Shown here: positions 22,536-34,487 of the stretch, one piece after another
Layout: each line of letters opens with the position of its first letter
How positions within the stretch are numbered: the stretch's first letter is position 1
Assembly: GCF_030052815.1 (NCBI RefSeq)
Contig: NC_079497.1
Coordinates: 18,986,258-19,050,257 of the forward strand
DNA: 64,000 nt
Direction of reading: 5' to 3'
Source: Hevea brasiliensis
Taxonomy: Eukaryota > Streptophyta > Magnoliopsida > Malpighiales > Euphorbiaceae
Notes under the pieces: model-generated
What the model was told of the DNA's origin: nothing
Database searches by the model: none
Seen by the model: the letters and a program-made list of their open reading frames with translations, nothing else
Program-made: the position numbers and the translations under genes

Positions 22536-23420
22536 TTGAGAAGTGAGTGTAAAACAAAGTCACGAATGTTGAGCCGAACTCTTTGTCGATCCCCTTCTAG
22601 AGAGCTAGAGTAGTGTATCGCGTGCGTAATTTCTCTATCTCTTTATTATCCGAACCCTCTTGATTTCCGATCTCATAACTTACGGTTCAAGCTCGTCTTG
22701 GTTTCTAATCTCGTAATTTATTTGCATGAGGTCATCTCGATTTTTGATCTCCTGTTAACCACCCAAACCTTTCTACACGTATCTGAGGTATGTCTATTCA
22801 TCCCAATTATTTTACCTTTTACCCAGATTGAAAATCTCAATTTCAGTAACTCTTATATCACCTGAACTTATATTCTCGTACTAAATAAAAATAAAAATAA
22901 ATAATAATAAAATTCTTTAAGGTGACGCAGACGTCACAGTAGAAAACCAAAAGTGACATTTGTGAGATAAGTCAACCTGATACTATTCTATCCCAAAATT
23001 TCGGCATGATATGGCATCTTAAGAGTTCTTACATCATGAACATAGGTCATTCATATTTGGGAGAATGATAGGCTAAAACGCTTACCTGTGGAGAACTGAA
23101 GTGATGAGAGAGCTAATACTGATAACGAGCAAAGTTGGAACTGCTAAAGTTGGGGTGACAAAATGACTTGAGCTACTGGAGATAGTGAAAACAAAGTCTT
23201 GACGATGAACTGAGATCGAGCCTTGGAGATAGCGCACGAGTATTGAGTATATGGGATTGCTATATTAGTAGTTTTGGTGATAAGATCCTTTAGAAAACTT
23301 ATTTCTAAAGTCTCTAGAAAACTTAAGAGCTTTCAAATGAAAGCAACAAGGCTACAGTGATATTTAAATTCAGAGTTTTCTCTCGACACCACCATCCTCC
23401 CTCTACAGTATTGCATGCAA

Positions 23421-23430
23421 GTATTTATAG
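23421..23430 (-). promoter_or_regulatory. Tat LTR TATA box (shared LTR)
   Basis: CTATAAATAC on the minus strand, aligned with the TATA at 2337-2344 of the other LTR; flanking CCTGACCCT and GGAGCACTC blocks also match. It points toward internal region 1. Confidence 0.45.
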
Positions 23431-24025
23431 GAGATGAGTGCTCCAAATGGAGGGTCAGGATTTCAGCAAGAAGGGATGAATTGTCTGGATTTTAAAAGGA
23501 CATGATCTGACATCTTGGAATTAAAGAGAATAAAAAATTAAAGGTTGGGATTTGGCTCAGAATTTCTGTCCTTCATTCTCTAATCCAACGGTCAGGGATC
23601 ATGCCTTATAGAATAGATCCAAGGACTAAGAATGAAAAGTGTCAAATTAATTATTTACTTTTAATATGATGGTCTCAAATCCATCCTTACAAGTGCGATC
23701 GACTGTGTAAATTGAGACGTACTAAGGTGCTTTAACCGTTTGAGACCTCTTATTATGTAAATTAAGACCTTTCATTTCCCCAAGCCTTCCGATCTCTATT
23801 GGTTATGCCTTGGTCTACCCGATCTCTCATTATGGTTGTTGGTTCTGCAACCTCTTATTCTGATCTCTTAATCCGACTCTTTTCATGTCCGATCTATTCT
23901 TACTTCTCGATCTTTTCTTGTCTCTTCTTTTGTATCCGACCTGTATCAGCGAACTCTTAATAATGAAGCATTAAATTCTTCAATTATAGATGAGCCCCTT
24001 CGAGTTCTGCATGCATTAAATGCCA

Positions 24026-24450
24026 AGGCCCTAAATATATGTGGGAGGGAATTCTGTCATTCTCACACCCACACTCTTCCTTCTCCGATGAATTTTCGAT
24101 GTGTTCCTTTTTCGATCCTTACTTTTCCAGAAAGAATTCTCATAATGACAACTGCCTTGATCTTTTTCTGATAGCCTTCTTTTCCCATCGCTTGAAAATG
24201 GACAATACCAGCGACCGGAGAACTATGAGAGCGTCATCTGATGATAGAGAGGGAAGTGGACTAATTGACCGATCAGGGTCCAAAATAACTACTGGTCTAG
24301 CTTTTGATCGGCTTACCGGTCTGAGCCACAGATCGATCTCAAGCAAGGGGACTGCTAATTTCAATCTTGATGTCGATGACCTCCTCTTGAAGTTCATTTA
24401 GCTCTCAACCATCTCAGGGTTCCCGACTGTAACTCGGTTCTAGTCGATGG
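24026..24450 (+). pseudogene. Decayed counterpart of the second Tat antisense module
   Basis: Plus-strand sequence matching the unit at 1393-1730 (minus): a TATA-like AAATATATGTGGGAGG, then a C/T-rich leader and a diverged coding-like stretch with GATGATAGAGAGGGAAGTGG aligned to the other copy's GATGGTGAGAGAACTGG. The frame is broken relative to the copy at 1393-1620; another frame is open from 24039 to 24401 but shares no protein similarity that I can see. Function unknown. Confidence 0.35.
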
Positions 24451-24970
24451 CATCGACGATGATACCGAGCTTCCCATAGTTTTCACCATAGTTAACAAGA
24501 GCTACCCTCTCAATCACCATGCATCTCTTGAATGGCATCTTGAGATCAAGAGAAGCCCAAACTGTGAGAGTGAGATAGGTAGAATGTAGGGTAGAGTAAG
24601 GGATATTTGTAATTATTGACCTTGAGAGATTGCCCAAATCATGTAATCTGATCTTTTGGAAATGAAATGTACTTTTACTTATTAAAATTGACTTCATTTG
24701 TTCTGCTTTTATTTTATCATTGCATTGATTTTTTTTACGATCTCTAATAACTTTGTCCTATCTGATCCCTAATCGAGCCTAAATTCCACCTATCTATTCC
24801 GTCCGAATCCCATTGCTATCCACTTTATGGTCAATTTTTGTAACTGACCTTACCTATCCGATTCCCTCCCTATGCTTCTAGAATTTTCCTTTGACTCGAA
24901 ACTAAAATGACCGAGTTTTCCGCTAACCGATGAGTCACCTAGGGCCTCGCGACCATTTAATGCTCGGACT

Positions 24971-24985
24971 AGTATATATAGGAGG
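24971..24985 (+). promoter_or_regulatory. TATA box of the antisense gene (Tat copy 2)
   Basis: AGTATATATAGGAGG lies about 165 bases before the ATG at 25138, the same spacing as in the paralogue (921-939 to 766). Confidence 0.4.
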
Positions 24986-25137
24986 GAGGGGGGTAGCCAT
25001 TTGCACACTTATGCTATTTTTCAATTTTTCCAAGTAATCCAATGCTCTCTCTCAGTTTCTACATTTTTTGGTGCCGATTTATACTCTAGTTAGGGTCTTA
25101 ATCTTTTTCCGATCAAATTTATCGTTGTTGTTCGAAA

Positions 25138-26988
25138 ATGAGTGGCACTGAAGGTCATAGAGTTGCGAGCCCCTCTTCCGTTCACTTTTCATGACCTCGA
25201 AAGAAGGCAATGCGATCAGGGGGAAAGTGGGTGATCTGAACCCATAATGGACATTATCCCGATCTCTAATTAGCCAGCCGGGTCAAAATAAGCACAAGCT
25301 TCGACCACGAGGAAAAAAAATCCACTTGGGGATGAACTGTCGTCAGTCCTCGAGGAAACCGAACTCCAATCCATTAGCCAAGAATATAACCTTCAGATCA
25401 ACTCTTTAGAGCTAATTAGATGCCATGAGGGTCTTCGAGCTGATCACTTCTTTGACAAAACCAATCAGATCATGGTGTATGAAGAGCAATTAAAAGCTGA
25501 GCTTCGATTTCCCTTGGTTGAATTTTATAAAGACATTCTGAATTTCCACTGCGTGAGAGTAGCTCAAGTGTATCCAAATTCTTGGTGGACTATGGTGGCC
25601 TTCAAAGGTCTTTGCTGGGCTAAGGGACTTGAGCCCACAGTGAAGCTTTTTGCTGAACTACATAGGTTTGCTCAGCAAAAAGACAATGAATATTGGTTTT
25701 TCCAAGCCAATCCGAACTGTGAGCTCTTCACCGATCTCCCTTCCTCACTAAAGAATTGGAAAGATCAGTTTTTCATACTGAGGAGTAAAGATCCTAATGG
25801 CTTTGAGGGTGTTCAATGTAACTAGAATTATTTAGTCCCCAAAGTACCCAAGAAGATCACTTTGAACAATGATGAGGATGCCATGATAAAGGAATTGAAG
25901 AGCTAGACGATCACTTACAAATATTCATATTCAGACATGATTATGGCCGAACTAAAATGATGGATGATGCGAGTGATCGCCCGCGAAGACTATTAACTGT
26001 AACTCTCTGACCTCGGCCCCGGTAAAACCTAAACCTTAGGTCTTCGAGTCTTAGTGAACTCACTAACTTATTTTATGTGCAGGTGTGGTTGGGGGCGAAT
26101 CCGTAAAGGAGAGTCACAAGTGGAATAAGGAGCTCACTTAAAAAGTGTTGAAGATGAAAGAGGCTGCTGTTGTTGCTCAGAGACAGGCCATGGTGGAAGT
26201 GTAGAACTCTTCATTTCGATCTCAAGAATGGCCGACCTCAGAGGTAGAGGTAGTCACCTCAGAGCCTCCTATTCACCCTACTGAACCCCTCCTCCACCTC
26301 TGGCCTCTTCAGATGCAGAGGGTGGTCCTTCTGGACTAGTCTTCTTGGCCGCTCAACCGCTTGCCCGGGGTGCTCAAGTTCTACTTCAATCACTGGGGAG
26401 GAATCGCTCAGTCCAGGGAAATCTCAATTTGGCTAAAGTTTTGGGCACTTCAATATATTTTTAAGAAGATCAGACTCGAGTGGCCCAGGATAACATCGAT
26501 GATCTCTTGACTCAGATAATGAGTTTGGGCTTAGAGGCAATTGCAAACCAACAAGTGATCAGAGAGAAGGCCCATCTCCTAAGGAGGGAGATCATCAAGG
26601 TGGTCCAAGATGTGGCAGCTGCAAAGACCCAACTCTCAGCTGCTAATGATCAGCTCTCTAACTTTGAAGGTCAGGTGAGGTCTTATGAGGAAAGAATGGC
26701 TTAGGTAGATGCTAGGGCCTGTCGGGCTGTCGATCTGGCCCAATTCTCTGAAGAGATAAAGGCCAAGGAGGAAAAAGCTCTGGTGAAGGAAGCCGGTGCT
26801 TATGTGAATGCCCATAGCGATCTTCTTGCCGAGCTAGTGAAGTACTACCCTGAAGAAGACTTTACCTAGCTAGAGAAGCTCGCTCCCGGAGTTAAAGCCG
26901 AGAGTGAAAAAGAGGAAGAGAGAGAGGAGGGAGAGAACATTGAAAATGTACCTAAAGATCAAGCTAGGGAAGACCCTCCTATTGAATG
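25138..26988 (+). pseudogene. Tat antisense gene (putative gypsy-type transposon / Transposase_28-like)
   Basis: Starts at ATG 25138 (MSGTEGHRVASPSS), close to the start of the copy at 766. After frame breaks, the conserved domain is open at 25472-25825: MVYEEQLKAELRFPLVEF, VAQVYPNSWW, FKGLCWAKGLEPT, YWFFQANPNCELF and LPSSLKNWK. The C-terminal part (26480-26960) is a coiled coil rich in Glu, Lys and Ala with YYPEEDFT near its end, and an acidic tail before the stop at about 26988. GTAAAACC at 26023 and TGTGCAG ending at 26083 look like a 61-base intron. The gene is antisense to the Tat element around it. Several stops and frameshifts are present. Role unknown. Confidence 0.6.
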
Positions 26989-28159
26989 ACTTGTAAATTT
27001 TTATCTATTGAAATGAATTTTAAAGTTTTTATGATCAATTCTTGATGAGATCGGAAAATATCAAACTAAGCATGGATGAATGCTGAATCAACTCCTAAAT
27101 GATTGGATGAGCTCGAACATGGAACCTAAGATTAGTTATTGATAATAAAATATGACTGCCTAAAGAGATCAGAGAATTTTGTGACCAAAAATCGATTAAA
27201 ACTTGGAAACATTTAAAAATGATTTGAGAACGGGTCCTAGTCAGAATTTGTTAAGTTTGGGACCACTTATTTAGAGATCGGATAAAACATTAACTTGGTT
27301 AAATACTTGAAAAATTTGGGTGAGATGCTTGGTCATGAATTTATTCGTAATTTGGGATTTTGAACACAGAGAGATCAGGAAATCAATAAAATGTAAGAAT
27401 AAGTGCTCTGAAGATTCGACACAAATCTGAACAGGCCGAATAAATGGAGAGATCAGGGAAAATATGATTTGAACGTTCATGAGGTCAAATAAACTTGTAA
27501 TTTATTATTTATCTGTGAGGTTGCTAATCCAGGAAAAATGACTTGTGGTCAGGTAACTGGTTGAGATCAGATAAACACCTTCAAGGGAGATCGACTAAAT
27601 TGCAATCCTTATTAAAAGGTGTATATTAATCATACGAGTTATGCCTTTGAAGATTAGCCAAAATATGGTGTTTACAGGAATCAGACCCTCTCATAGTTCG
27701 ACACTTGAAATTGTGTTCTTCTACGCCTTACACACCTACAGGTGACATATTGATATGTATTCTTCTGCGCCTTACACAACTATGTCATGCGCCCTAAACA
27801 ATATCTAAGGACTTACCAAAAAAACATCTAATTCATGATTTGAAAAAATTGGGATGACTGGGTCTCAAAACTCTCTCTGATTTTTATGCTTCTTGTATGC
27901 TACTTCCTATCATGGGCAAGTTGATTTTGCTAGAGATTCTAAAGAAAACTTAGTCCTTTGAGGGACCTCTTTTTGCAAAAACTTTCTTGTAACCTTAAAA
28001 CTTTTAAGGAAAACTATTCACCAAAAAGAATTCCTTAAGGTCACAATATAATCTCTCTGATTTTTCTTTTTCTTCTCTCCCCCCATGGTTCATTATTCTA
28101 AGGCTATTTCAAAATCTTATTCTACCTTGACTCATTTTTTTTCTATGAACTCCATTCTT
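26989..28159. other. Tat 3' non-coding region between antisense gene and post-pol repeats
   Basis: About 1.2 kb without a supportable gene. It contains scattered GAGATCGG words like those in the Tat LTR and two copies of a TTCTTCTRCGCCTTACACA block at about 27718 and 27763. It probably belongs to the minus-oriented Tat copy 2. Confidence 0.4.
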
Positions 28160-28745
28160 TATGCCCTAACTTTTGCCTGAAATGCCCTTTTGGGTTTCAT
28201 TTCAGTAGGCTTGCTCTAACTTTTGCCTAAGCGACCTTTTCGAGTTTTCCACCTAGCGAGCTCTCTTTTTTCCTTTTTTTCAATCTCTCTCTCTTTTTTT
28301 TTTTTTTTTTGAAATTAGACAATTGCCAATGCATTCATATCAAGCACCTATTCTATCATGCTTACTAGGCATAGATTAAATCAAGACAATGCAATTTAAT
28401 TGCTTAATCATTTGATGTATCCCTCAAGATACAAACATTCACAATCATAATTAAATAAAACCTATTCCTAGTTAATGTAATTAAAAACTTCTTTATTTAT
28501 TTAGGTACACCATTACTTCCTCTTACATTTAGTTTTACCAAATTTCCAACCTTCCAAAGTTAGAAATCAACTTCATAGCTTGCTGAATGGCCTTTTCAGG
28601 TTTTCCATTCAGATATTCTCTCATCTCTCCTTTTTCCTATACCACCTTTTGTAGGTTTTCAATCTAGCATTTTTTTTTCTTTTCCTTTTTTTTTTCTTTC
28701 ACCCTTACTTTTTCCTAGACCGCCTTTTGTAGGTTTTTAGCTTAG
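28160..28745 (-). repeat. Tat post-pol repeats (copy 2)
   Basis: Four diverged copies of a block reading (minus strand) as GAAAACYYRAAAAGGNC, at about 28175, 28235, 28590 and 28715, plus a further decayed one near 28650, with T-rich runs between (28291-28311 is pure T). Same type and position relative to integrase as 4691-4866. Confidence 0.5.
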
Positions 28746-28755
28746 CGGGCCTATC

Positions 28756-29660
28756 TCACACAAAGTACCAATTGAGCCTATCTAAATTGACTGGTTCTTG
28801 AAATTTATTCCCATCCAGGTCTGATATTCTTATAGTGGTAAGATCTTTTTGACTATGTATGGACCATCCTAGTTTAGGTTAAACTTTTCTCTTGCATTAA
28901 AATGGATGGGCTGAGCTTGTTTCAAAACCATGTCTCCCTCTTTGATCTTTCTTAGCTTCACCTTCTCATTAAAGGCCCTGACTATCTTCCTTTGATAAGC
29001 CTGCATATGATATAAGGCTCACATTCTCTTTTCATCAATCAAAGCTAGTGCTTCATATCTCTTTTAGGCCCACTCATTTTTCGGAATCTTAGCTTCTAGC
29101 ATCACTCTAAAGGATTTGACCTCTAACTCAATGGGTAGTATTGCTTCAGTCCCATACACTAAAGAAAATAGGATTGCCCCTATGTATGTCTTTATAGTAC
29201 TACAATAACCTTAAAGAACATAAGGGAGTTTTTCAGGCCAATCCTTATATGTTTAGAACATTTTTTTTCCCAACTAGAACCTTTTCATTCATATGGGGAC
29301 CACTCATTCCTGCATATGCTTCTTTCATTATTTGTTCAGCCTATTTTTCTATCACACATAAGAGTTTGTAGAATTGCCCCCCCAGCCAAAGTAAATTGAG
29401 TGGCTAATCTATGAATTGTTGCTCTATCTCTTTTGTTGGCTTATTGCGAGTATTCTCTCACTTCTAGAGACCTCCTTATGTCTTCATATCATTTTCCTTC
29501 TCCCTCTAGGTCTACATGTGCTACTATTAATCCTTTATAGCACGAAATTTTACTCCTCATTAGAATAACTAGCTAAGTCAACTTTTGATCACTCTTTTCC
29601 TATGGGGACACCAGTGTGGCTTGGGAATCGACTATTTGATTTTAAACTCGAAGCATGTGC
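28756..29660 (-). pseudogene. Tat RNase H end and integrase (internal region 2)
   Basis: Minus strand, reading leftward from the deletion junction near 29660: an RNase H fragment (EAHASSLKS, then KSDQKL in another frame), the integrase zinc region (ATQFTLAGG, GPHMNEKVL), and the C-terminal Tat blocks KIVRAFNEKVKLRKIKEGDMV, shortened here to its parts KIVRAFNEKV and KEGDMVLKQAQPI, followed by NLNDGPYIVKKILPL and RISDLDGN before a stop near 28757. Stops and frameshifts are frequent, and the integrase core between about 29270 and 29100 is poorly readable. It is older or more decayed than region 1. Confidence 0.6.
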
Positions 29661-30420
29661 TTCTTGGTACTTTATTAATAAGGCTATAAATTTATCTTTT
29701 TCTTCTTGGGTTAAATCTTCAGCTAACTTAATGTCTTTAGGATAATTTGGTGTACCTAAATTAATAGAGATCGATTTTGATGCATTAATAGAAACTGATT
29801 CTAAATGATTATGAATGCCATGTATATGCCCATTAAAATAAACATCAAACAAATAAGCAGAAGGACTGGTCATATTAGTAATTTTTGCCTTGAAATCTTC
29901 ATCAAGTACATCAAAAATGGAAACATCAATATCACTATTATGAGCATTACAAAAGAAAAACTCAAACTTAGGAGTGTAACTTTAGGTTCTTGGCTTTCAT
30001 GCAGTCTTTAGATCAATGGTGCTGATTTGCTGCTCTAATTCTTTCACATGTGGTAACCCTTAATCATATGTCATGGCAATTGCCCCCTCTTTCGAGAACT
30101 TAGGAGGCTTTGGCTCTTCTTCCTCTTCTGTTGGCTCATAGCCCAAACCATAACTCATGATCTGCCCCTTCATCTCAATAAAAGTCACCAGGCCATCTAT
30201 ACTTTTTCCTAGGCCTATGCTAGGAAAAAACATCATCCCTTTTTTCATAGTAGCCACTTTTGGATCCATCTAGTTTTCATAGATCCCAGTAACCTGAAAA
30301 CCAGACACTAGTGAAATCGAACCATCTAGTTGCAGTGCAACTACCTCCTCATCAGAATCGGTCCATACATCCAAAGGAACCTCATCATAGCTAGAATTAT
30401 CACAAATGTCAATAATCATT
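29661..30420 (-). pseudogene. Tat pre-RT region (internal region 2)
   Basis: Minus-strand sequence that in Tat lies between protease and RT: a Gly-rich patch (FFPSIGLGKSIDG, SYGLGYEPTEEEEEPKPP, 30060-30269) and, at 29660-29873, ISINLGTPNYPKDIKLAEDL and TQEEKDKFIALLIKYQ, the block that normally precedes the RT motifs. The next residues are already RNase H sequence, so RT is missing. The open frame of 94 codons spans this joint. Confidence 0.55.
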
Positions 30421-31560
30421 ATAGACTGAGGTCATTAGGCTTTTGGATGGGTTGGATAAAGTGAATAATTCTGTTAGGGTTATTTGGGGTGATGGGGATC
30501 ATGTAGAGACCTGGTGGAGGTGGAAATTTTGGTTAGGCATAGGGTTGGTACAAGTCTTTGGTCAGTTTTCTAGGTTGGTTATCTTTTTGACATCAATTAG
30601 GTCTTAGATATCATGCTTAAGTTGGAAGCATCAGTTGATGTCATGATCGTGGGTTTCGTGGAACTAACAATATTGGTTGATATCATAACTAGGTGAGAGT
30701 GGATTTGGTGGTGGTCTGGATGCTAAGAACTGCAGAAGGTCTCGAGCTTTGAGACGCTCGAAAACTTTGAATAAGAGTTGGTTGAATTGAAAGAATCTTC
30801 TTAGGGTGCAAAACACAATTTGAGCCTCAATAACTTTAATATCACTTACTTGGCCTACCTCAGGTCCTCTTTCCAAAGTTGACCATAATTTTCTCTTCTA
30901 GCTCAAACATCTTGGCATTCAAGGTTTTATCAAGCATGGCCATAGTTTCTGTTAGAATCCCACATCGAAACAATATGAAGTAAAAGGACAATGTAAAAGT
31001 GGTTAGTTTGCAACATTGACTTGACTAGTCATTTTGATGTGTAAAGCAATCTAATCACTTGTATAAGCCCTAATTAAATGAATTAATTGTAATTTCACTA
31101 ACACTCTCTCCGAATTTAACATGGTTTTAGAGCCCAGATTTGGTTGTGGGTTTCAGCCTCCTATAAGGCTGTATAATTAGGCCCGTGTTGGGTTAAAAAA
31201 AAAAAATACAAACTAATTGTCAAGTGACAACTATGTGGTTGCACTTGAGAGGGGAGTGTTGGAATCCCACATCGAAACAATATGAAGTAAAAGGGCAATA
31301 TATAAGTGGTTAGTTTGCAACATTGAGTTGACTAGTCATTTTGATGTGTAAAGCAATCTAATCACTTATATAAGCCCTAATTAAAATGAATTAATTGTAA
31401 TTTCACTAACACTCTCTCCGAATTTAATAGTTTCTTCCATCTTAAGTAGTGTGGGTAAAATCTCTACTAGTCTCTTCTCTTCCCTAACCCAAGTGACCTG
31501 ATCGAAAATCTTTTTAGTGTGTTTCGAGGCTATGTTTGCTAAAAAAAAAAAAGGATTTAA
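30421..31560 (-). pseudogene. Tat gag (internal region 2), interrupted by a TRIM
   Basis: Gag remnant split by the insertion at 30950-31429. Right of it the minus strand encodes FDQVTWVREEKRLVEILP; left of it the frame resumes with ETMAMLDKTLNAKMFELEEK, then a His/Asp-rich zinc-finger-like block near 30620-30690 (HETHDHDI, CFQLKHDI). The join across the TRIM after removing one GTTTC duplication restores continuous reading, which confirms the insertion site. DUF7745-like sequence seen in region 1 is not present here. Confidence 0.6.
30950..31429 (+). mobile_element. TRIM (miniature LTR retrotransposon), 480 bp, TSD GTTTC
   Basis: Two near-identical LTRs (30950-31121, 172 bp; 31257-31429, 173 bp) begin TGTTRGAATCCCACATCG and end AATTTAAYA. 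Directly after the left LTR is a PBS-like TGGTTTTAGAGCCC (compare tRNA-Met PBS TGGTATCAGAGC), and directly before the right LTR is the purine stretch TTGAGAGGGGAG. The internal region is only 135 bases and has no coding capacity. GTTTC flanks both ends (30945-30949 and 31430-31434). Terminal-repeat retrotransposons in miniature rely on proteins from other elements. The 5S-rRNA-like promoter of the Cassandra TRIM is not evident. Confidence 0.9.
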
Positions 31561-32650
31561 GGGTTAACCTAAACATGCTATGTATGCAATGCATGAATGG
31601 ACCATTTTTTCCTTTTTTTTATTTTTTATTTTTTTTTTCCTTTACCTTTGCAAAACCAAAATCGAACCATACCAATAGAACCAAAACTGGACCAAAACCA
31701 AACCATATAAACTGAACTAAAATCGAACCAAAGACTGAATCAAAATTGAAAAGAACATCTCAAAACTGAATCTTTGCCCCCTTATGCCTTCAACTCTCAC
31801 GTGCAGGGTAGGAAAAATGAATTATATCCTAGGCTATGATACACTAGACACACCAACAGGGGGTGGTCCAGGATGATCCTTCCCTTACAAACAAAGGATT
31901 TACATCCTTAAAGTTTAACCATAAGTAAGCATCCTCTTGCTTAACATGGGTTTTGAAATAGTACTTGGGCCTATACACACATTGGGTTTATGCATAGGCC
32001 TAGGTTCATCTCAACTACCACTGAACTTATGGTTTGAATAGTAGGGTTATAAATTCAGCATAACAAAATATATAAGGTACCTAGGGCTGAAATCTATGGT
32101 TCATGGGTTGAAATCAAGTAGGAAAAGGGTCACCCATGTGAGAGCTTGTCTATTAATCACAACGGTTAGAGCTGTGGCTCTTTTATATACTTGAAGGTAC
32201 GGGCATGGGGTGTTAGCATGCACCAATTCGTCATAGCTCAAATGGAACTATGGTCTCCTTGGCTAGTACTAGTGGGTTTAAAAAGGGTAAGGGTGATCCG
32301 TGTGATAGTGTAGTAGAATGCAAAAAGTTTAACAAAGGAATAATATTAGACTAATAGAAACATGTTGGAGTAACTATCCATTTAATCCCCAATTGTGTCT
32401 CCAAACTATAGAGATGGGGAGTTATGGTAAGGCCTGAGGTGAAATATCATCCACTAAAATTATATAAAATGCACAAGGTAATGCCCAGGAAAGGTGGTGG
32501 AGTCACAATAGTCTCACTTAAGTACCGCCTCCTTAGACAACATTTCCTAGACATGCACTTCATATAATCCTTATAGAATCAAACCACTGGTAAGTACCAT
32601 CTTCCCATAACACTACCACGGTACTAAGGATTTATGCCACAAAGGCATAG
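31561..32650 (-). other. Tat leader, internal region 2
   Basis: About 1.1 kb between gag and the PBS, non-coding on both strands as far as I can see. It has A/T runs at 31540-31640 and a CCAAAACCAAACC-type low-complexity patch near 31660-31760. Confidence 0.45.
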
Positions 32651-32667
32651 ATAGACAGGAATCGCCA
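32651..32667 (-). other. Tat primer-binding site, internal region 2
   Basis: Minus strand TGGCGATTCCTGTCTAT, a diverged form of the PBS at 9510-9528, next to the U5 block of a Tat LTR. Confidence 0.55.
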
Positions 32668-32668
32668 C

Positions 32669-33572
32669 TCGGGTAATAACCGGGACATATTTAGTATTTC
32701 TTTCGAGAGTCATGGATGGCAACTTACTTCTTGCAGAGTTTCCACAACCATCATTACCATAGCCTAATGTCTAGGTTCGGGATAGTGGGTACATAAAGGG
32801 AAGGTGTTAGGCAACCCTTACGCCTGATCTAACCTCGTTAATTTGAGTATCAGTCCTCTACTAATGCTTTTAGAAGTCTTATTTATTATGTCTCCATTAA
32901 ACTTTATCCTAAAATGCAATTCTAATCCTACACACACAAGTAATTCATAAAAGGGTTGTTATTTACAAACAATTTTCTTGTACAAGTAATTCCTATCTAT
33001 GGGGTTGCTAATTATTTAAATAATATTTACCATATGACTAAAATTAATTTATTATTGAGAATTTAATTTACAAACAAATTCAATTTCAAATAACCCAAAG
33101 TTTCTATTTAACCTAATTAATTAATTTTTCACCAAGTTACCTTAAGGATAATTAAACTAAATTAATTATGTACATATTTAATTATTCTAATATCATATAA
33201 GACCCAAACAATCACAACCTAATAAAGATTTCTAACATGTAAATTTATTTTACAATTACTAAGTATTCAATTATATTTATTTTATATGCCAAGGTTAGTT
33301 TAATTTACAAATAAGATTAATTTTAATTTACAAAGTATTTATTTAAATTAATTACATGCAAAAGTCAGTTAAATTGAAAACAAAGTTAATTTTAATTTAC
33401 CAAATAAAATTCCTATTATTACTATAATTTCATGTCAATGGTTATTCCAGGAATTTAGGATTACTTACTTGTTAGTAATTGCAGTTGCCATTGGGACAAG
33501 CTACCTTTAAAAAAGGACATTCTCTTATAGTATGGCAATGATATGCCTGGCTTACTCCCGTTTAGCTCCATG
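32669..33572 (-). repeat. Tat 5' LTR, U5 side only, cut by Tekay element E
   Basis: Reading on the plus strand, a CTAGGTTCGGG block and GGGAAGGTGTTAGGCAACCC (about 32800-32819) mark the Tat U5 region, in the same order relative to the PBS as at 9533-9790. AT-rich sequence continues to 33572, where element E begins. The rest of this LTR should lie beyond the right end of the window. Confidence 0.5.
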
Positions 33573-34487
33573 TGTGACGCCCCTTACCCGTCTACTGTAT
33601 AGCCGAGCAAGAACACATTCGGTGCCAGAGCACCCTATCTTGTCTTATCATGTCCATTGTAAATTTTTAATATCATTTAAAAATAGGTAATCCAAGTGTA
33701 GAATTTTTTTTTTAATATATAGAGACCCGGACAGAGTCTCCTCGGTTTTGTTAGCATCTGGCGGGTTCCACTAATTACCTGTTAACATGTTCATATTCAT
33801 TTAACATTTTTCCATATCATATTCTATTGTATCATATCATTCATAATTATTTATGAGATCTCAAAAGGGTATTATCTATTGCATTCATATAGAAATTCAT
33901 AAATAATAATTTACAAGTTTACTTACAATCTCAAAGTTTAATTACAATCCAAAATGAAATACATCATGTGTTTATGTACAATGAACAAAAAGATAAAATC
34001 TAGACATACATGAGCCCTACCAACAAAATTACAACTGTTGAGGTGACTAGTAAACACTGGCAAATCTAATCGGCCTCTGTATGAACACAACTGCTACAGC
34101 TGCTGGGACTAGTCTCCAGTACCTACGCGATGGAAAACCAACGCGCTAAGCATAACGCTTAATAGTGCATAATTTATAATAACAATAACTAAACAATTAA
34201 AATAATAATTATATATGGTAATTCATAATTTCTATGTTTTTTATATTTTTATTGCACTTTGGAAACAATTGAAATTATTGAGATCTTTTCTATTTACTTA
34301 TTATATATTAAGTCTTAATTAATCATTATCAGTGCCCAAGAAACCTATAACAGATTATAAAAGCTGGATACACGGGAGTATACTAGTTAGATAGCCATAT
34401 GTCTATCAAATATACGTCGGTCATGTCAGGCATGAGGCCTACAGGCAGGTATTTAAGCCAAATATAAATTAGGCACATTGGTCAACA

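Larger units (their letters stand above)
9533..23694 (-). repeat. Tat LTR shared by two internal regions, split by two Tekay insertions
   Basis: Remaining Tat LTR sequence is 9533-10385, 18620-18665 and 22178 to about 23694, roughly 2.4 kb once the insertions and their duplications are removed. In minus orientation it holds a TATA box (23421-23430), a CACAGGTAAG splice-donor-like site (about 23080-23090), a tandem array (22220-22535) and the conserved U5 block (9533-9790). It matches the LTR at 2071-4087 block by block. Its 3' edge is followed by a PBS, while pol and the antisense gene of another copy lie upstream, so it behaves as 3' LTR of one element and 5' LTR of the next. The 5' edge is approximate. 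Confidence 0.6.

Noticed and set aside
30950..31429. Possible Cassandra-type TRIM with 5S rRNA promoter
   Set aside because: The 5S-like internal promoter sequence is not visible in the LTRs, although the CCCACATCG start is similar to some plant TRIMs.
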